Assembly: GCF_905220365.1 (NCBI RefSeq)
Contig: NC_061138.1
Coordinates: 5,409,814-5,473,813 of the forward strand
Direction: 5' to 3'
Length of the DNA: 64,000 bases
Origin: Vanessa cardui
Taxonomy: Eukaryota; Arthropoda; Insecta; Lepidoptera; Nymphalidae
The notes under the pieces were generated by a model. The model was not told where the DNA came from. It saw nothing but the letters and a program-made list of their open reading frames with translations, and searched no databases. Shown piece after piece: positions 38,157-49,492 of the stretch (the stretch's first letter is position 1; each line of letters begins with the position of its first letter). A program made the translations under genes and the position numbers.

Positions 38157-38200
38157 AAAGATAGATTCACTTTCGGACTTATAATATTAGCGTGATTACA
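38157..38200 (-). mobile_element. Helitron-like 5' end fragment (reverse)
   Basis: On the minus strand the sequence reads CGCTAATATTATAAGTCCGA then AAGTGAATCTATCTTTCTG, matching the head of the copy at 59474. It is only about 45 bp long. Confidence 0.45.
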
Positions 38201-39219
38201 CAGCTCGTATGACCTCCCGTTTCCAATCCAAACTCGTAACACGATTTGCGCACGTATAAATTTCATTACAATTTATAAACCAAACTAAAAGCTTCTCTCA
38301 TCGCGGCTAGTCCACTAATACACTTCCTACTATAAACAATAACATGGAAACTTTTTAACACGTCATATAGTTTATACTCTAGCGAAGTCGGCAAACGAGG
38401 CGAATAATTCGACTTGTTAAGAAAATACGCGCACGTGCAGTCAACGGGCGTGGTTCAAGTGACGTTTGTTTAAAATTTTCCCAAATAAACGATCCCTTTG
38501 TATTAATCATTGTTGTATTTAGTATAGATACGGGATATATTTTTTTATATTCAAGCGCTGGTAACAATGTTCGAACACTAAATATACAATAAAATTTAAC
38601 TTTCAAAAACATCTATATTTTATCTTAAATATTACGTAACGCTATAATGATTTTATCAATAATAACTTTAATCACTTTATTAGAAATATTAACGTTGATT
38701 ATAAACTAGCCACAGAGCAAAACTATCGTACGCAATGTAATTCTTGATCTACTTACATTTAAACATTAAAGGATGTCATTATATTATAATGATATTACAA
38801 AACGGAGTCTTATAGTAATTTAATTAAAAACATTAAACTTGTACCACGCAGTTATACAAACAGAGGGCGGCGCCGACGCCGAAGAGATTATGATCGGCGT
38901 GATTAATAACGAACTATCGCTGCGCCCGCGCCGCGGAGTCGCGGACGTCTTGTATAGATCTGGCTGAGCCACTTTGGTTAATCTTAATAATATGACCCTA
39001 TACAAACGTATTATCTATTTTAAAACTTAAGTTACCATTGAAGAGGACAAAAGATATAAATTTCAACTCCACTTAGTATTCCGAATTAAAGACAATTATA
39101 AATCGATATCATGCAAAAAAGATAAAAATCGTTTTCGCGTTTAAGTTCTTAATGATACAAACTGACTAACCAAATAGATGAAAGACATCACGAATGTAAT
39201 AAATAAATCAGTGCGCGCG

Positions 39220-39260
39220 CAGGCGTCGCCTTCGTCAGCTATGACGACGCGCGACGCCTG
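39220..39260. repeat. GC-rich hairpin (10 + 6 bp stem)
   Basis: CAGGCGTCGC (39220-39229) pairs with GCGACGCCTG (39251-39260), and TCGTCA (39232-39237) pairs with TGACGA (39242-39247) around GCTA. A 2 x 3 internal loop separates them. It sits in a small GC-rich patch in AT-rich DNA. It may be an RNA stem or paired factor sites. Confidence 0.8.
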
Positions 39261-41788
39261 ACAGCAGTCGCCTTAATGACTCATTCCTTTGAGAACTTCG
39301 CTTTTCATTCGGAATATTAGTTCGTACTTCGTGTGTCACAAACAGAAAACATCGAAAACAATATATTTAAAGTTTAAATTTCAATTGTACTGTTCTGTAT
39401 TCAAATCAATTTTAGAACTCATTGAAAAATTATCGCGAGTAAACTAATCATTTATATTGATTCTCATCAATAAACTGTGATAAGAAAATGTGAGCGGTGA
39501 CTACAAACAATGATCTCTATTCTATAGAACGCCATGGCACTTCGCCCAACCGTCCTTATAAAATAATGAACATATGCAAGTACGAGAGAGCTAATAAAAA
39601 CTGAAACAATTACCGTTGTCAAATATATCCAGCCATAAGCACGTAGTTTACTTGACAAATATCGAACAGCGGCTCATGAACGTACTTCTATTACAGAACA
39701 TGTAAATTTAGATTTTAAATTTCTGTAAGTGGCAAGTATGTCGTGGTGATAGGGTTCAAATCTGCGGTAAGTGAATACAAGTACATGTGGTTAGCACAAG
39801 TGGAGCGCAGGCGCAGCTGTCGCGACGACCAGACAACAGTTGTCGACGAAGTGTGACTGGATGTGCTGTACGAGTGCGCATCGCATTAACCGACCACTGA
39901 TTTACTGTCGACTATTTTTTATTAACAACTGCGCGATTATTCATCCTATAGAGCAAGTTAAGCCTAATTTATTCAGAACCTAATCCCTGTCTAACTAACA
40001 CGGGATACTAATGTAATCAAGTGAAGCGTTAAGCTTTGACAATTATGATCGATGCTCTAATTTGAATAGATTATGATTGTCTAGACCTGTCACAATTAAA
40101 ACTCTTCATAACTTAATAGTCTTAAAGCAACGACATCCCTGACACTTTCATTGAAAATATCTACTTTTTACCCACATAAATTAAAACGACAGATAACTGA
40201 CCGTAATTGTTTTAAATATATATATCTACTTATTTTTCTCAACTAAATTATAATCCACAATGTTTCCTTATGTAACGCAGCATATTATAAACATATCTGT
40301 TTAATTTACATCGCCCATTATATTACCGTCCAGTCACATATCTGAATATGATATTACCATTTTCCTGTAGTTAATTATTATTAATGTCCTCGACGAGTTA
40401 GGAGTAGCCGAGTGTTATTTATTGTGAAAATGTTATTTATGCTACAAATAAATGCGTTGTGGTATTTTTTATGTGTCGCTCGTTGGAAACTCTCTGTCGA
40501 GATCTGGCTCAATACTTTTGTATACTTGTTTTTGAACGAATTCGAATTACATACTCAGCTATCATTAACGTAACTATATTTCAACATATTTAAAATATAT
40601 ATGATTTGTACATTAACTGCCCATATTAAAAATAGTTGTAAAATCTTTAATTTATTTTAAAAACAATATTAATGAACAAACACTTAAAATTATTTTTCTA
40701 TGAATAATTTACAGCAATGCATTAATCATTCATTAGTATTTTAATCAGCTGGGAGGCGATGTCTTTAAGAGAAAACACATTATGAAATACACTCTAAAAC
40801 AAATTAATCTTAAAATATTTTTAAATTAATGTTGCGTTGAGAAAAACATAAACCACTCGCACAAAGAGAAATACTTACGCTATCAATATATTTCATTTCG
40901 TTTTCATAATTTAAATGCGAAAATATGTACTGTTGTAAGAAAATTACCACATAAGCATATAATATTTTTATACATAGGATAATTTAGATCAAAATCCAAT
41001 GAAAAATTACCATATAACCGCGTACGTAACAATGGTAACTCAGCTAGAGTTGATTTTGCCAGATCCTTTATAATGAACTCTACAAATAATAACCGCTGAT
41101 ACTTACAATCACAGCGTCATTAATTTCATATTTTATAAAAGGTAAATTTATCCGAAATAGGCGTATGTTTTCCAACGGAAGCGCGCTATATGCCCTCGTG
41201 ATTAAGCCAACAACTGGTGTGATTTTTAAAGGAAAAATGTCCAGATGAGCGCTGTATCTTGTGACATGAACGAAAATAATTTGACGCAGCCGTTCGGCGG
41301 ACGACATACGGGGACACGTGGGCACGATATATTACACGCGAGCCGCGCACTAAAAATATTGTGTTGGCAAATTAATGGGCATTCCCGACGGTAGGTTGTG
41401 GGATGAAAGGAAGTGCCTTTTATATGTGAAACGTTGGTTTTGTATGAAAATGCACGGCAGCCGCTCACACCTGTCCGCTCGCTTTGGAACTGAGAGTGGA
41501 AAGCGACAGGGTTAATGCGTGAGACGAATAAATTATAATTATCCAGTAATACATTCAAGAAAATCTGAATTCCTATAGTATTTCCACAGTGTGTATGGAC
41601 GTGTATGAACGTAAGGCTAAGGACACACTGCAAAATCACACAAATGTCAAATTTGTAATAAGTTTTTTTTTTCGTATTACATACGAAATACGTTCGTCAT
41701 TAATTGTACCTACACAAGAATATAATTGGCACAAATATGTAAGTATGGCATTATTGTACAGCAATGAATAAATTATGTATAAGGTACA

Positions 41789-42007
41789 TTTCAAATTCAT
41801 GATATAAGTTTGTTTGTATAATACACCCAAATTAAAGAGGCTGCTTTTTCATGAAGTATTCAAATAGCAAAATTCAAAATCGCATCATACAGTTCTTTCA
41901 AATTCATGATATATGTAAGTTTGTTTGTATAATACACCCAAATTAAAGAGGCTGCTCTTACGTAAAGTATCAAACAGCAAAATTAAAAATCGCATCACAC
42001 AGTTCTT
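41789..42007 (+). repeat. Tandem duplication, 107-bp unit, two copies
   Basis: The units 41789-41895 and 41896-42007 both start TTTCAAATTCATGATATA and share GTTTGTTTGTATAATACACC, CAAATTAAAGAGGCTGCT and AAAATCGCATCA. They differ by a 4-bp ATGT insertion and scattered substitutions, so the duplication is not brand new. The unit is non-coding. Confidence 0.9.
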
Positions 42008-42743
42008 ATTTCGAGTGAAGTTCATCTCAACTCTTTCATCATCTCTCGACAGCCCTGCGAGACGGATGTTACAAAGAAGACATGCGTCGTAGTGTGCGTC
42101 AGTTTCATAATAATTGAGCAGATTAATATCCCTCCGGGGTGTTCATATTTCGCCGTCCGGCCTCTGCCGTCTGTCGACTTCTTCCGCCACCCATTTTACA
42201 TATCGCCCACGATTTTTACGTTAAAAAACTCATTAATTTTAGAAATATGGCAGTTCAATGACAGCTTTATTCTTATTTTGGTCCATATTACCTGTCGGTA
42301 TTATAGAACTAAGCTTTTAAATTTAGCTTAAACCAAATTACCAATTAAAAGCAACAAATCAAAATAACGTATTCACGTACAACTTTCGATGACGCTTTCA
42401 CTAATCACACATGCATAATATGAATGAAATTACGTTAAATTAATGTTAAGTAGTTATAACATTAATATTCATCGTTAATTACTCATATACGGTATTTATT
42501 TTTCAACAAGTAGGTACTACACTTTACTATAATCTTGATATGTTACCGCAAAAAGAAGACAACACTACAATAAAAAAAATAAACTCTGAAATACTCTCCT
42601 CTGACATTTTCGATATAGAAGAACATATCGCGACATCTGTTTCAACTAAAATGTTATACGAATTCTTATAGTCAGTTTAATTTCTTATAAGTAGATATAG
42701 ATTCGAAGTATATTGCTATTAGGTATAAGTAGCGAGGATCCTG
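42008..42743. other. Intergenic DNA, no gene seen
   Basis: Mostly AT-rich. A GC-richer stretch at about 42050-42200 gives a 79-codon ORF (42092-42331) of no recognised family. Confidence 0.4.
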
Positions 42744-42979
42744 ATGCAGGGCGGGCGGCGCAGTATAAATACGTGGCACGTGCGCTCGCGCAGCTGCCCG
42801 CCACGTGGCCGCCTCTTTACGCATTTAAATATAGATCATTGTCTCGACTATCGCGGACACGCCCACAAAGCAGATAAAACACCACATCAAACGCTGAGCT
42901 GTAAATCGGCCGTTTATACGGTAACCGACTCTGTTATAGCACCTGCACGTACGGCAGCTTACATCATGTTTTTGTAAGT
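42744..42979 (+). promoter_or_regulatory. GC-rich TATA promoter-like island with E-boxes
   Basis: TATAAATA (42764-42771) sits in GC-rich sequence; its context GCAGTATAAATACG resembles the emc TATA context GCGCATAAATACG. E-boxes follow at once: CACGTG 42777-42782, CAGCTG 42791-42796 and CACGTG 42802-42807. A CACCTGC box is at 42940-42946. A consensus splice donor GTAAGT lies at 42974-42979, about 180 bp after the expected start near 42795. A 77-codon ORF overlaps but is unrecognised. This may be the start of an unannotated transcript (lncRNA or pri-miRNA) or an enhancer. No RNA evidence is available. Confidence 0.4.
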
Positions 42980-43679
42980 TCGTGAGTTTTTTATTGAGCA
43001 AATGTTTAGACAGGGCTTGAAACAGTGTCTAAATCCAACGTACAATACCGCATCCAGAGACTATAAACAAATTTCAGATCTACAAAGTAAAGAAACAGTT
43101 AAACCAGAAACGATACTTAATAGATCACAACAAACGCCATCGGGAATTTATTTTCGATGAACCATCTAAAAGTTTCCATGTACTACGTTTATATATATCG
43201 AGTACGGCCGATGTCCCCTCGCTAAAAAAAGGAAACAAGAAGACAATCGAGCTTACTTCCGCAGCAAAATGCTTCCTCTAATGATAAGTTCCCTCCACAC
43301 AAATATCTCCCCATCGAGTCGAGATGTCTCAAGACGCTTTTGAAAATCGTGCAAAGATTTTTTCAATATCCGTAGATATTCTATAAATTATCTGCAGACT
43401 GCTGTAAGTATGATATAGATAAAAAAAAATATTTAGCATATAGTCATTATTACTGTTATGCAAAGTCAATCTCCATAAAAAGCTGTATAATTCGTTTTGT
43501 TTAATAACAACATAATCGTTTTAATGAGAAGCTTCACATTAAAAGATTTTATTATAATATTTTGATTTTAAAATATATATGATTTAGAATTTTATAATAT
43601 GACTTTTGGTCGTACCATTTTTTTATCATTTATTTGAGCTTATACTTAACAATTTATTGTATAATGACTACAATGTCTT
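42980..43679. other. Gap between two GC-rich islands, no gene seen
   Basis: AT-rich. If the island at 42744 starts a transcript, this stretch would be its first intron. The only structure seen is runs of A/T. Confidence 0.3.
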
Positions 43680-43945
43680 TTATTACACGCACGTATGTCT
43701 TTTATTCCGCTTGATACCCGCTAAACCTCCACGGTATTCTACTGTCCGTCTAGCATCAAAATACCAGTACAAGGGTAAGCACAATTTAGTACGCCTCATT
43801 CCCCCTAAACCTCTCCCCTAGCGATCGATAGCGGGCGCCATTTTGAATTTTCCGACCAATACGCGTTGTCAGGGAAAGCGGTAACCATGGAAACATTACG
43901 CTTCGCCACTCGGCCTGAAGGGGAAAGTCAAGGAGGCTTTGAGGT
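43680..43945 (+). promoter_or_regulatory. Island with RFX X-box and a possible hidden coding exon
   Basis: The island contains GGCGCCATTTTGAATT (43834-43849), an ACCAATA box and GTAACCATGGAAAC (43881-43894), which fits the RFX X-box. The X-box ATG (43887) opens a frame METLRFATRPEGESQGGFE that runs to GAG|GTAACC, a possible donor at 43944. A strong pyrimidine tract with TAG ends at 43821, so a 122-bp exon 43822-43943 is conceivable. No following exon was found and the frame stops after 38 codons if unspliced. I do not recognise the peptide. Confidence 0.3.
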
Positions 43946-46900
43946 AACCTACCTCTATTATAATATATCTACGTTAATACATAATATGAATATTCAAATG
44001 TAATGATAGAATTTCGGGTGCATTCATTTAAATATTTTACATTACACAGTTTACTACTTAAAATATCTAGTTTAGTTGATTGATACTTATAAAGTACATT
44101 ATTTTGTTTATATGCACTGTCTGAATGGTATCTGTAAATACACATATAAGACAACGGTCTTGTAAAATCTTCTTAATATAAATTACTTCAACACTTATAT
44201 AAGGTATATAGTGTAGTCCGTTACACTATCAGTTATCGAAAAAATTTGTACAACCAACATACATCAAAATTTCGGTATTTATTTACCTTGTTCATATCGA
44301 GCTTTTAGATTGACAAATATAAAATATTAACTATAAACGAATAATACTAATATATAACAAATTTGTACAAAATTTTATGTTGTTAAAATTATTTTTAAGT
44401 AATAATAAACTATTAGTTTGACACACACACATATATGTGTATGACGAGTTTGATTTATTTTGATTAAGAATAAATTGAATGCATTCACCAACCTCGAGTA
44501 TTTTACATAAATCTAAAATATACTACAATAGTAATTATTACAATTAGAGTTGATTCAAAACTAGATACAGCATTCAATATTATTAAAATACATAAGATAT
44601 TATTTAGCAATAAGTATTACAAATGTGTCGTAACTTGTACACTAAAAAAATAGATTAAATTTTATAACAATACATAATCATCAATGTTGAATGTTGATGT
44701 ACAGGTGTAAGTATATGTTATGTTGTAATTGAAACTTAAACGAACACTTAATCTTGCCATCCCAAGAATCACTAAGAATTTTAATACGCGTGAAGTACCA
44801 TTTTGTTGTTAGTGTACACTTCAAGAGAATCGCAACTGTATTTTCCTAACATTTATGAATAGCATGCACATCGTTTCCAAAGAGCACGCATTGTATTGTA
44901 ATGTTTTGCCAACACCGACGCTCCACGCACAAAGCGCCCGTCGTGCTAATACCTTTCATACTCAACTAAATTTCAAACATTATGAACAACTTCCTCGTCT
45001 TTCTTTCCTCCAACCGCATCGGTTTTGTATTTATGGACGCTACCATTGTTTATATCTCGTTTTCTACTCGACTGAAGTTCTCTAGTGATGACACCTGCAA
45101 GGTTCGACCTACCTGTCCGTACGGCGAAATCTTTTACAACGACACTTTCAACTTTACTGTTTCCTGTATTTGTTCACCAACAATAGGCCGTAAGACTGCC
45201 GGTATCACGTTGACAAGCGACTATACTGTTCCATTACTGAGACTCCTTTTGACGTTATACTCATTCAGTAATTGTTGCATTAAAACGCCTTTATTGAGAT
45301 ACGGGCTTTCGACATTCAATTTAGCATAAAATGTACTTTTGGTAATCTTAAGCCCTTTGTCGTCATTTAGATCTGTCAACATTCCTGGTACATGTTTTTA
45401 TTTTTATCTGCTCATTATATCGTAACCGTATCTTGAATATTTTAAACATTTTCTTTGAAAAACAAACAAGAATCCGGCATCAAACTATAATGATACAAGA
45501 AAGCTATCCAAAGCATCCGAAGACCTACAGCGGAGTGCCATTACCATTATCGACAGACAGTTAATTTGAAATAATTACACAATAAGCTCTATAATCGACT
45601 TAGTTTAACATACAAAATGCCTTTTATGAGCATTTTGATAATATACAAACTTTTTTATTCCAAATCAAATAGACGTCTCCAATTAAAATTAGATGTCACA
45701 ATATTATGAGCACTTTCGTATAAGGCATAACATTGGTAATTAAGACGAAACGTTGTAATTATCTTAGAGTAAGCATTTAAACATTTTCGTAGATAAATAT
45801 TATGACGCAGTCATTAAATTAATTTATCAAAAAAGAAATTAATTGTCATAAAAAACTTTTATTTGTATAACAAGTTAAAAAGTAAAGAAACCTTGTTACC
45901 TACATATTAATAACCTTACTTTTACCATGGGAATGATTTCTCTGATCATATTAGATCATAAATATAACTGTCGTTGTTAATATCAGACGGTCTTACGATA
46001 AAAGAGGTAGGTTAGTCATATGCACTTTGACATATACTTAGCCATCTGGGCACAAATATTGCTTGACCGTCTTTATATTATCCTTGCGTGGCTGTAGTGT
46101 CGAATCACAGCGTCTCACCCTGACCCGCGGCCGCTCTTATCGTTAGGGCTCAGCCCACACGAGTCGAGAGCATTGACTCTGCAGGTGTCGCGCATCTCGA
46201 GTGACGTCATCGAGCGTTGCCTTCACGCTCTTAAGGCTAGTTATACGTATACGTATTACCATTAATGTTCATACAAATTTAACATCATTTTAATATTATC
46301 CTAGAAATCTATTGTTTTATTTCCCATTCTATAACTTTGTTTAATCAAAAGTATACAATAAATATGATTTTTTTATTTGTGTGATTACAATGTGCTCAAC
46401 TTTAATATTATAAATGTCAATAAGATCTGATCGATAACGGATCAGTTTCTTGTTTTTTTATTTTATAATTACTGCGAAGATAATTACTCGTTATATATAC
46501 AAAATTAATCAGAAGTCGAATGAGATAGGCGCCTTCTACTAGAGAACAAATGACAAGACTACAAGAGCGGTCGTTATGTTAACGCCCTTATGCGGCCGGC
46601 GCCGGCGCAAGCTCGCGTTCAACAATGCGCATTATGCTTTGATTTACGTTTCTGTGCCCATATAAAGAAAATGCTATGTCCGATGCATTCAATTTGAATT
46701 TAATGAGTCCACATTTTATATTATTAGTAACCACTTGTGATAATTTTCAAGATGAACACTTAAATATAAATTTACATCGTAGGCTTTTTTTACTTTTAAA
46801 AATGCGTAGTTCTATAAATATTAATATCGTAAATATTTTAAACTAAAGAAGAACGGTCGAAACAAGGTTTTAAACAGTTATTTGAACTCAAGTGCCAAAA

Positions 46901-47594
46901 ACTACGTTCATGCAATTAAAGTTATATAGGACGTGTAAACGGTTGCTATCGCATACATATAATTCATGTAACTAAGTACAAAAATTGGATATGTGTGTAA
47001 TTTAATATTCTCGATGTGATGATTGTCCTTGCTTTTTTATTTTATTATACTCAAATTAAATATATAAAGCTATATCGTACTCTATTATTTCATGTCTTTA
47101 AGTAGAACGATGATTATTATGTTTAGACAAAATTGGGTTATAATGTTATAACAGTTATCCTTAGGTTTGGTAAACGCTTAATTGGCTGCTTGTATAGCTG
47201 TATCGGGAAATCATTGAAAATAAAAACGTGTAAGTCTAAGCGAAATATTCGTGTAAGTTTTGCGCACTGACCTACCTACCTACGATTCTATTTTTTCTAA
47301 ATTACAATATTTTTCTAACTGACTGATGATTGATGATTGAGAATGATTTTTAATACAAATTTAATAATAAAACCTTAATTCGACGATAAATCGTTGATTT
47401 TAATACAAAAATATATAATTATTATAGACATAAATGTCACACAATCTTACCTTTTTTTTATTAAAATAAATCATACGTAGGACAGCATATAAAAGTTTCT
47501 GCTAGTGATGGGCCAAATTCATTGTACATTCGGCTTCTCAATTTACCGGTATTAACTAAAAATATTTGCTTCATATAATAAACGATATAATAAA
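43946..47594. other. Intergenic DNA with GC-rich islands, no supported gene
   Basis: A stretch of balanced, plus-strand pyrimidine-rich composition at 44855-45329 carries two overlapping ORFs (76 and 115 codons in different frames) that I do not recognise. The island at 46090-46230 holds GCAGGTG (46181-46187) and a CRE TGACGTCA (46202-46209) flanked by CTCGA/TCGAG. A second island at 46560-46630 has GCGGCCGGCGCCGGCGC. The remainder is AT-rich. ACACATATATGTGT (44427-44440) is a simple palindrome. Confidence 0.4.
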
Positions 47595-47907
47595 ACTCGA
47601 GATGGCCCAGTGGTAAGAACGCGCGCATCTTAACCGATGATTGCGGGTTCTAACCCAGGCAAGCACCGCTGATTCATGTGCTTTATTTGTCTTTATAATT
47701 CATCTCGTGCTCAGCGCTGAAAGAAAACATCGTGAGGAAACCTGCATGTGACAAATTTCATAGAAATTATGCCACATTGTGTATTCCGCCAACCCGCATT
47801 GGAACAGCGTGGTGGAATATGTTCCAAACCTTCTCCTCAACGGGAGAGGAGGCCTTTAACCCAGCAGTGGGAATTTACAGGTTGTTGTTGTTGTTGCATA
47901 TAATAAA
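47585..47907 (+). mobile_element. Full-length tRNA-derived SINE with target duplication
   Basis: The element at 47595-47897 (about 303 bp) is flanked by perfect 10-bp repeats ATATAATAAA (47585-47594 and 47898-47907). The head has Pol III boxes (A-box TGGCCCAGTGGT, B-box GGGTTCTAACCC). The body contains CATCGTGAGGAAACCTGCAT, TGGAACAGCGTGGTGGAATA and CTTCTCCTCAACGGGAGAGG, and the tail is a GTT microsatellite (five units, 47881-47895). It resembles the Metulj-type SINEs I recall from Heliconius. It has no coding capacity and would rely on a LINE in trans. Confidence 0.9.
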
Positions 47908-47965
47908 CATCAAAACATTATTAGCTTAAATTAAGTAAGTATTTTAAATTGACGTCATTTTAAAA

Positions 47966-48001
47966 AAAGCCTACTGGAATAAAGTATATTTTGATTTTGA
48001 T
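47966..48001 (+). mobile_element. Fragment of the retroelement 3' tail
   Basis: AAGCCTACTGGAATAAAGTA followed by TATTTTGATTTTGATC matches the last 35 bp or so of the element at 31660-31838. Confidence 0.6.
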
Positions 48002-49334
48002 CAACACTATGAATAAGATCATTAGAACATAGTTCCTTAAGAGCATCTCGAAAAACACCTTAGAATACTATCGTGAAAAATTTGCAAGTAATTTGCGATA
48101 TAATAATCGGATCCAAAAACCATATCAGTAAATAAAATTACAACATTTCATGAGTATGTATCGAAGTGTTTTCTTTCAGAACAGCACTGCAATTGTTTAA
48201 TATAGTGGAGGTAGTTTCTCAAGAAGTTATTATAACAATCATCCGTAGCTTTTCATGATCGACTTTAAGGTTAAATATAGTGTAATTTGCGAATACAGTG
48301 TTGAGTTTTAATAGTACCAAATTTTAAGATCCTTTCATTAGGCACATCTATTTTCTTTCAGATTTTTAACGCAATTTCCAAGATACCAACATTAAATATA
48401 GTTTCTTCCTCTTTCTTCTTAAGCTACTATAGATATGACTCGATAAGATTAACTAATATTATTTGTAAAAAAAATTGGTCCGATAGTGGCTTGATTATAA
48501 TAAGATTTTTGTATGATATACCATGTTTCTTCGCTTGACACATTATGGCACGATTCGCATTTATTTTACTAACATTCTAAAATATATAAATATTTATATC
48601 CTGACGACTGGTATACGAGTTTCGAATTCCGTGACGTTAAGATTTCTCTATCGTCGCCTTACAGTTGTATACAGATAACATAATCACATTTTAAATATTT
48701 GTAAAAATTGTATCCTTATTTAAATACATTTTTGCCTATTGATTGTGTTTCTATTTATATATTCCTTGTTCCATATTCTTAAACGTTTGTGTTCTATTAT
48801 ATTACTATTAAAAAACTAGATTATGATGAGTAATTGTATTTTAGTAATAAAATATGTTGGGAGTATAACTTTAAAGAGCGCACACTTAAATATTTTTCAT
48901 TACAATCATAAAAAAATAATACATATTTATTCTGTTTTAGTTAAAGTTATATCCTCAAACCTTGAAAGTGAATGTGAACGATTATTGATTAAAAATAAAA
49001 GAATGTTAAGGTTTTTATTAAATTATTGCAAATTAAAGCTTTCAATTATATTTTTTTAAAAGAAAATATATTTCTGAAAAATCTTTACATACAAACCTTA
49101 CCTTTTAGAGCTAGCGTAATGATTGGCTTAATAAAAAATGCTGCGGTTAAGACCGTGTGAGGACACAGATAGTTGGGTCCTGTTCACTTGCAGTAATTTT
49201 AACCGTTTAGTAAAGTCGAAATCGCAGATAACAACAGCTACTGATAGCCTCTTAAGTAGCTAATAAAAAACCACCAATCAATTTCTTTTCCAAAATTACT
49301 ATATAGAAATCAGAAAGGAGATAAAACTATTTCC
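48002..49334. other. Intergenic DNA, no gene seen
   Basis: AT-rich; the 78-codon ORF at 48823-49059 is K/L/I/N-rich random-type translation. No repeat or RNA gene is recognised. Confidence 0.4.
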
Positions 49335-49492
49335 AAAATCAAAATAAAAACATACTTTACTCAAGTAGGCTTTTACAAGCACCTTTGAATCGTCATTTAA
49401 CAAAGCTACCACCGATTCAGAAGTTGATTCTACCGAGAAGAACCAGCAAGAAACTCAATACTTACTATTTTTCAACATTTAAAAATACAATT
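49335..49492 (-). mobile_element. 3' end of a non-LTR retroelement (reverse)
   Basis: On the minus strand this reads AGTTTCTTGCTGGTTCTTCT, CGGTAGAATCAACTTCTGAA, GACGATTCAAAGGTGCTTGT, AAAAGCCTACTTGAGTAAAG and TTTTGATTTT, the same tail as 31660-31838 in opposite orientation. It is 5'-truncated. Confidence 0.7.

Larger units (their letters stand above)
37586..41788. other. Intergenic DNA, no gene seen
   Basis: AT-rich with GC-richer patches at 38385-38470, 38865-38985, 39205-39275, 39795-39895 and 41325-41480. The minus-strand ORF of 137 codons at 41226-41639 has no recognised domain and overlaps other frames. No gene is supported. Confidence 0.4.

Noticed and set aside
39500..39520. Minus-strand GAGATCATTGT, matching the seed region of bantam
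   Set aside because: The following bases (TTGTAGTC) do not match bantam's GAAAGCTG, and there is no 5' arm.
41226..41639. 137-codon minus-strand ORF
   Set aside because: No recognised domain, no splice or promoter support, and it partly overlaps another minus-strand frame; treated as chance.
44421..44440. (AC)n followed by ATATATGTGT palindrome
   Set aside because: Simple repeat sequence; palindromes of this kind arise readily from AC/GT dinucleotide runs.
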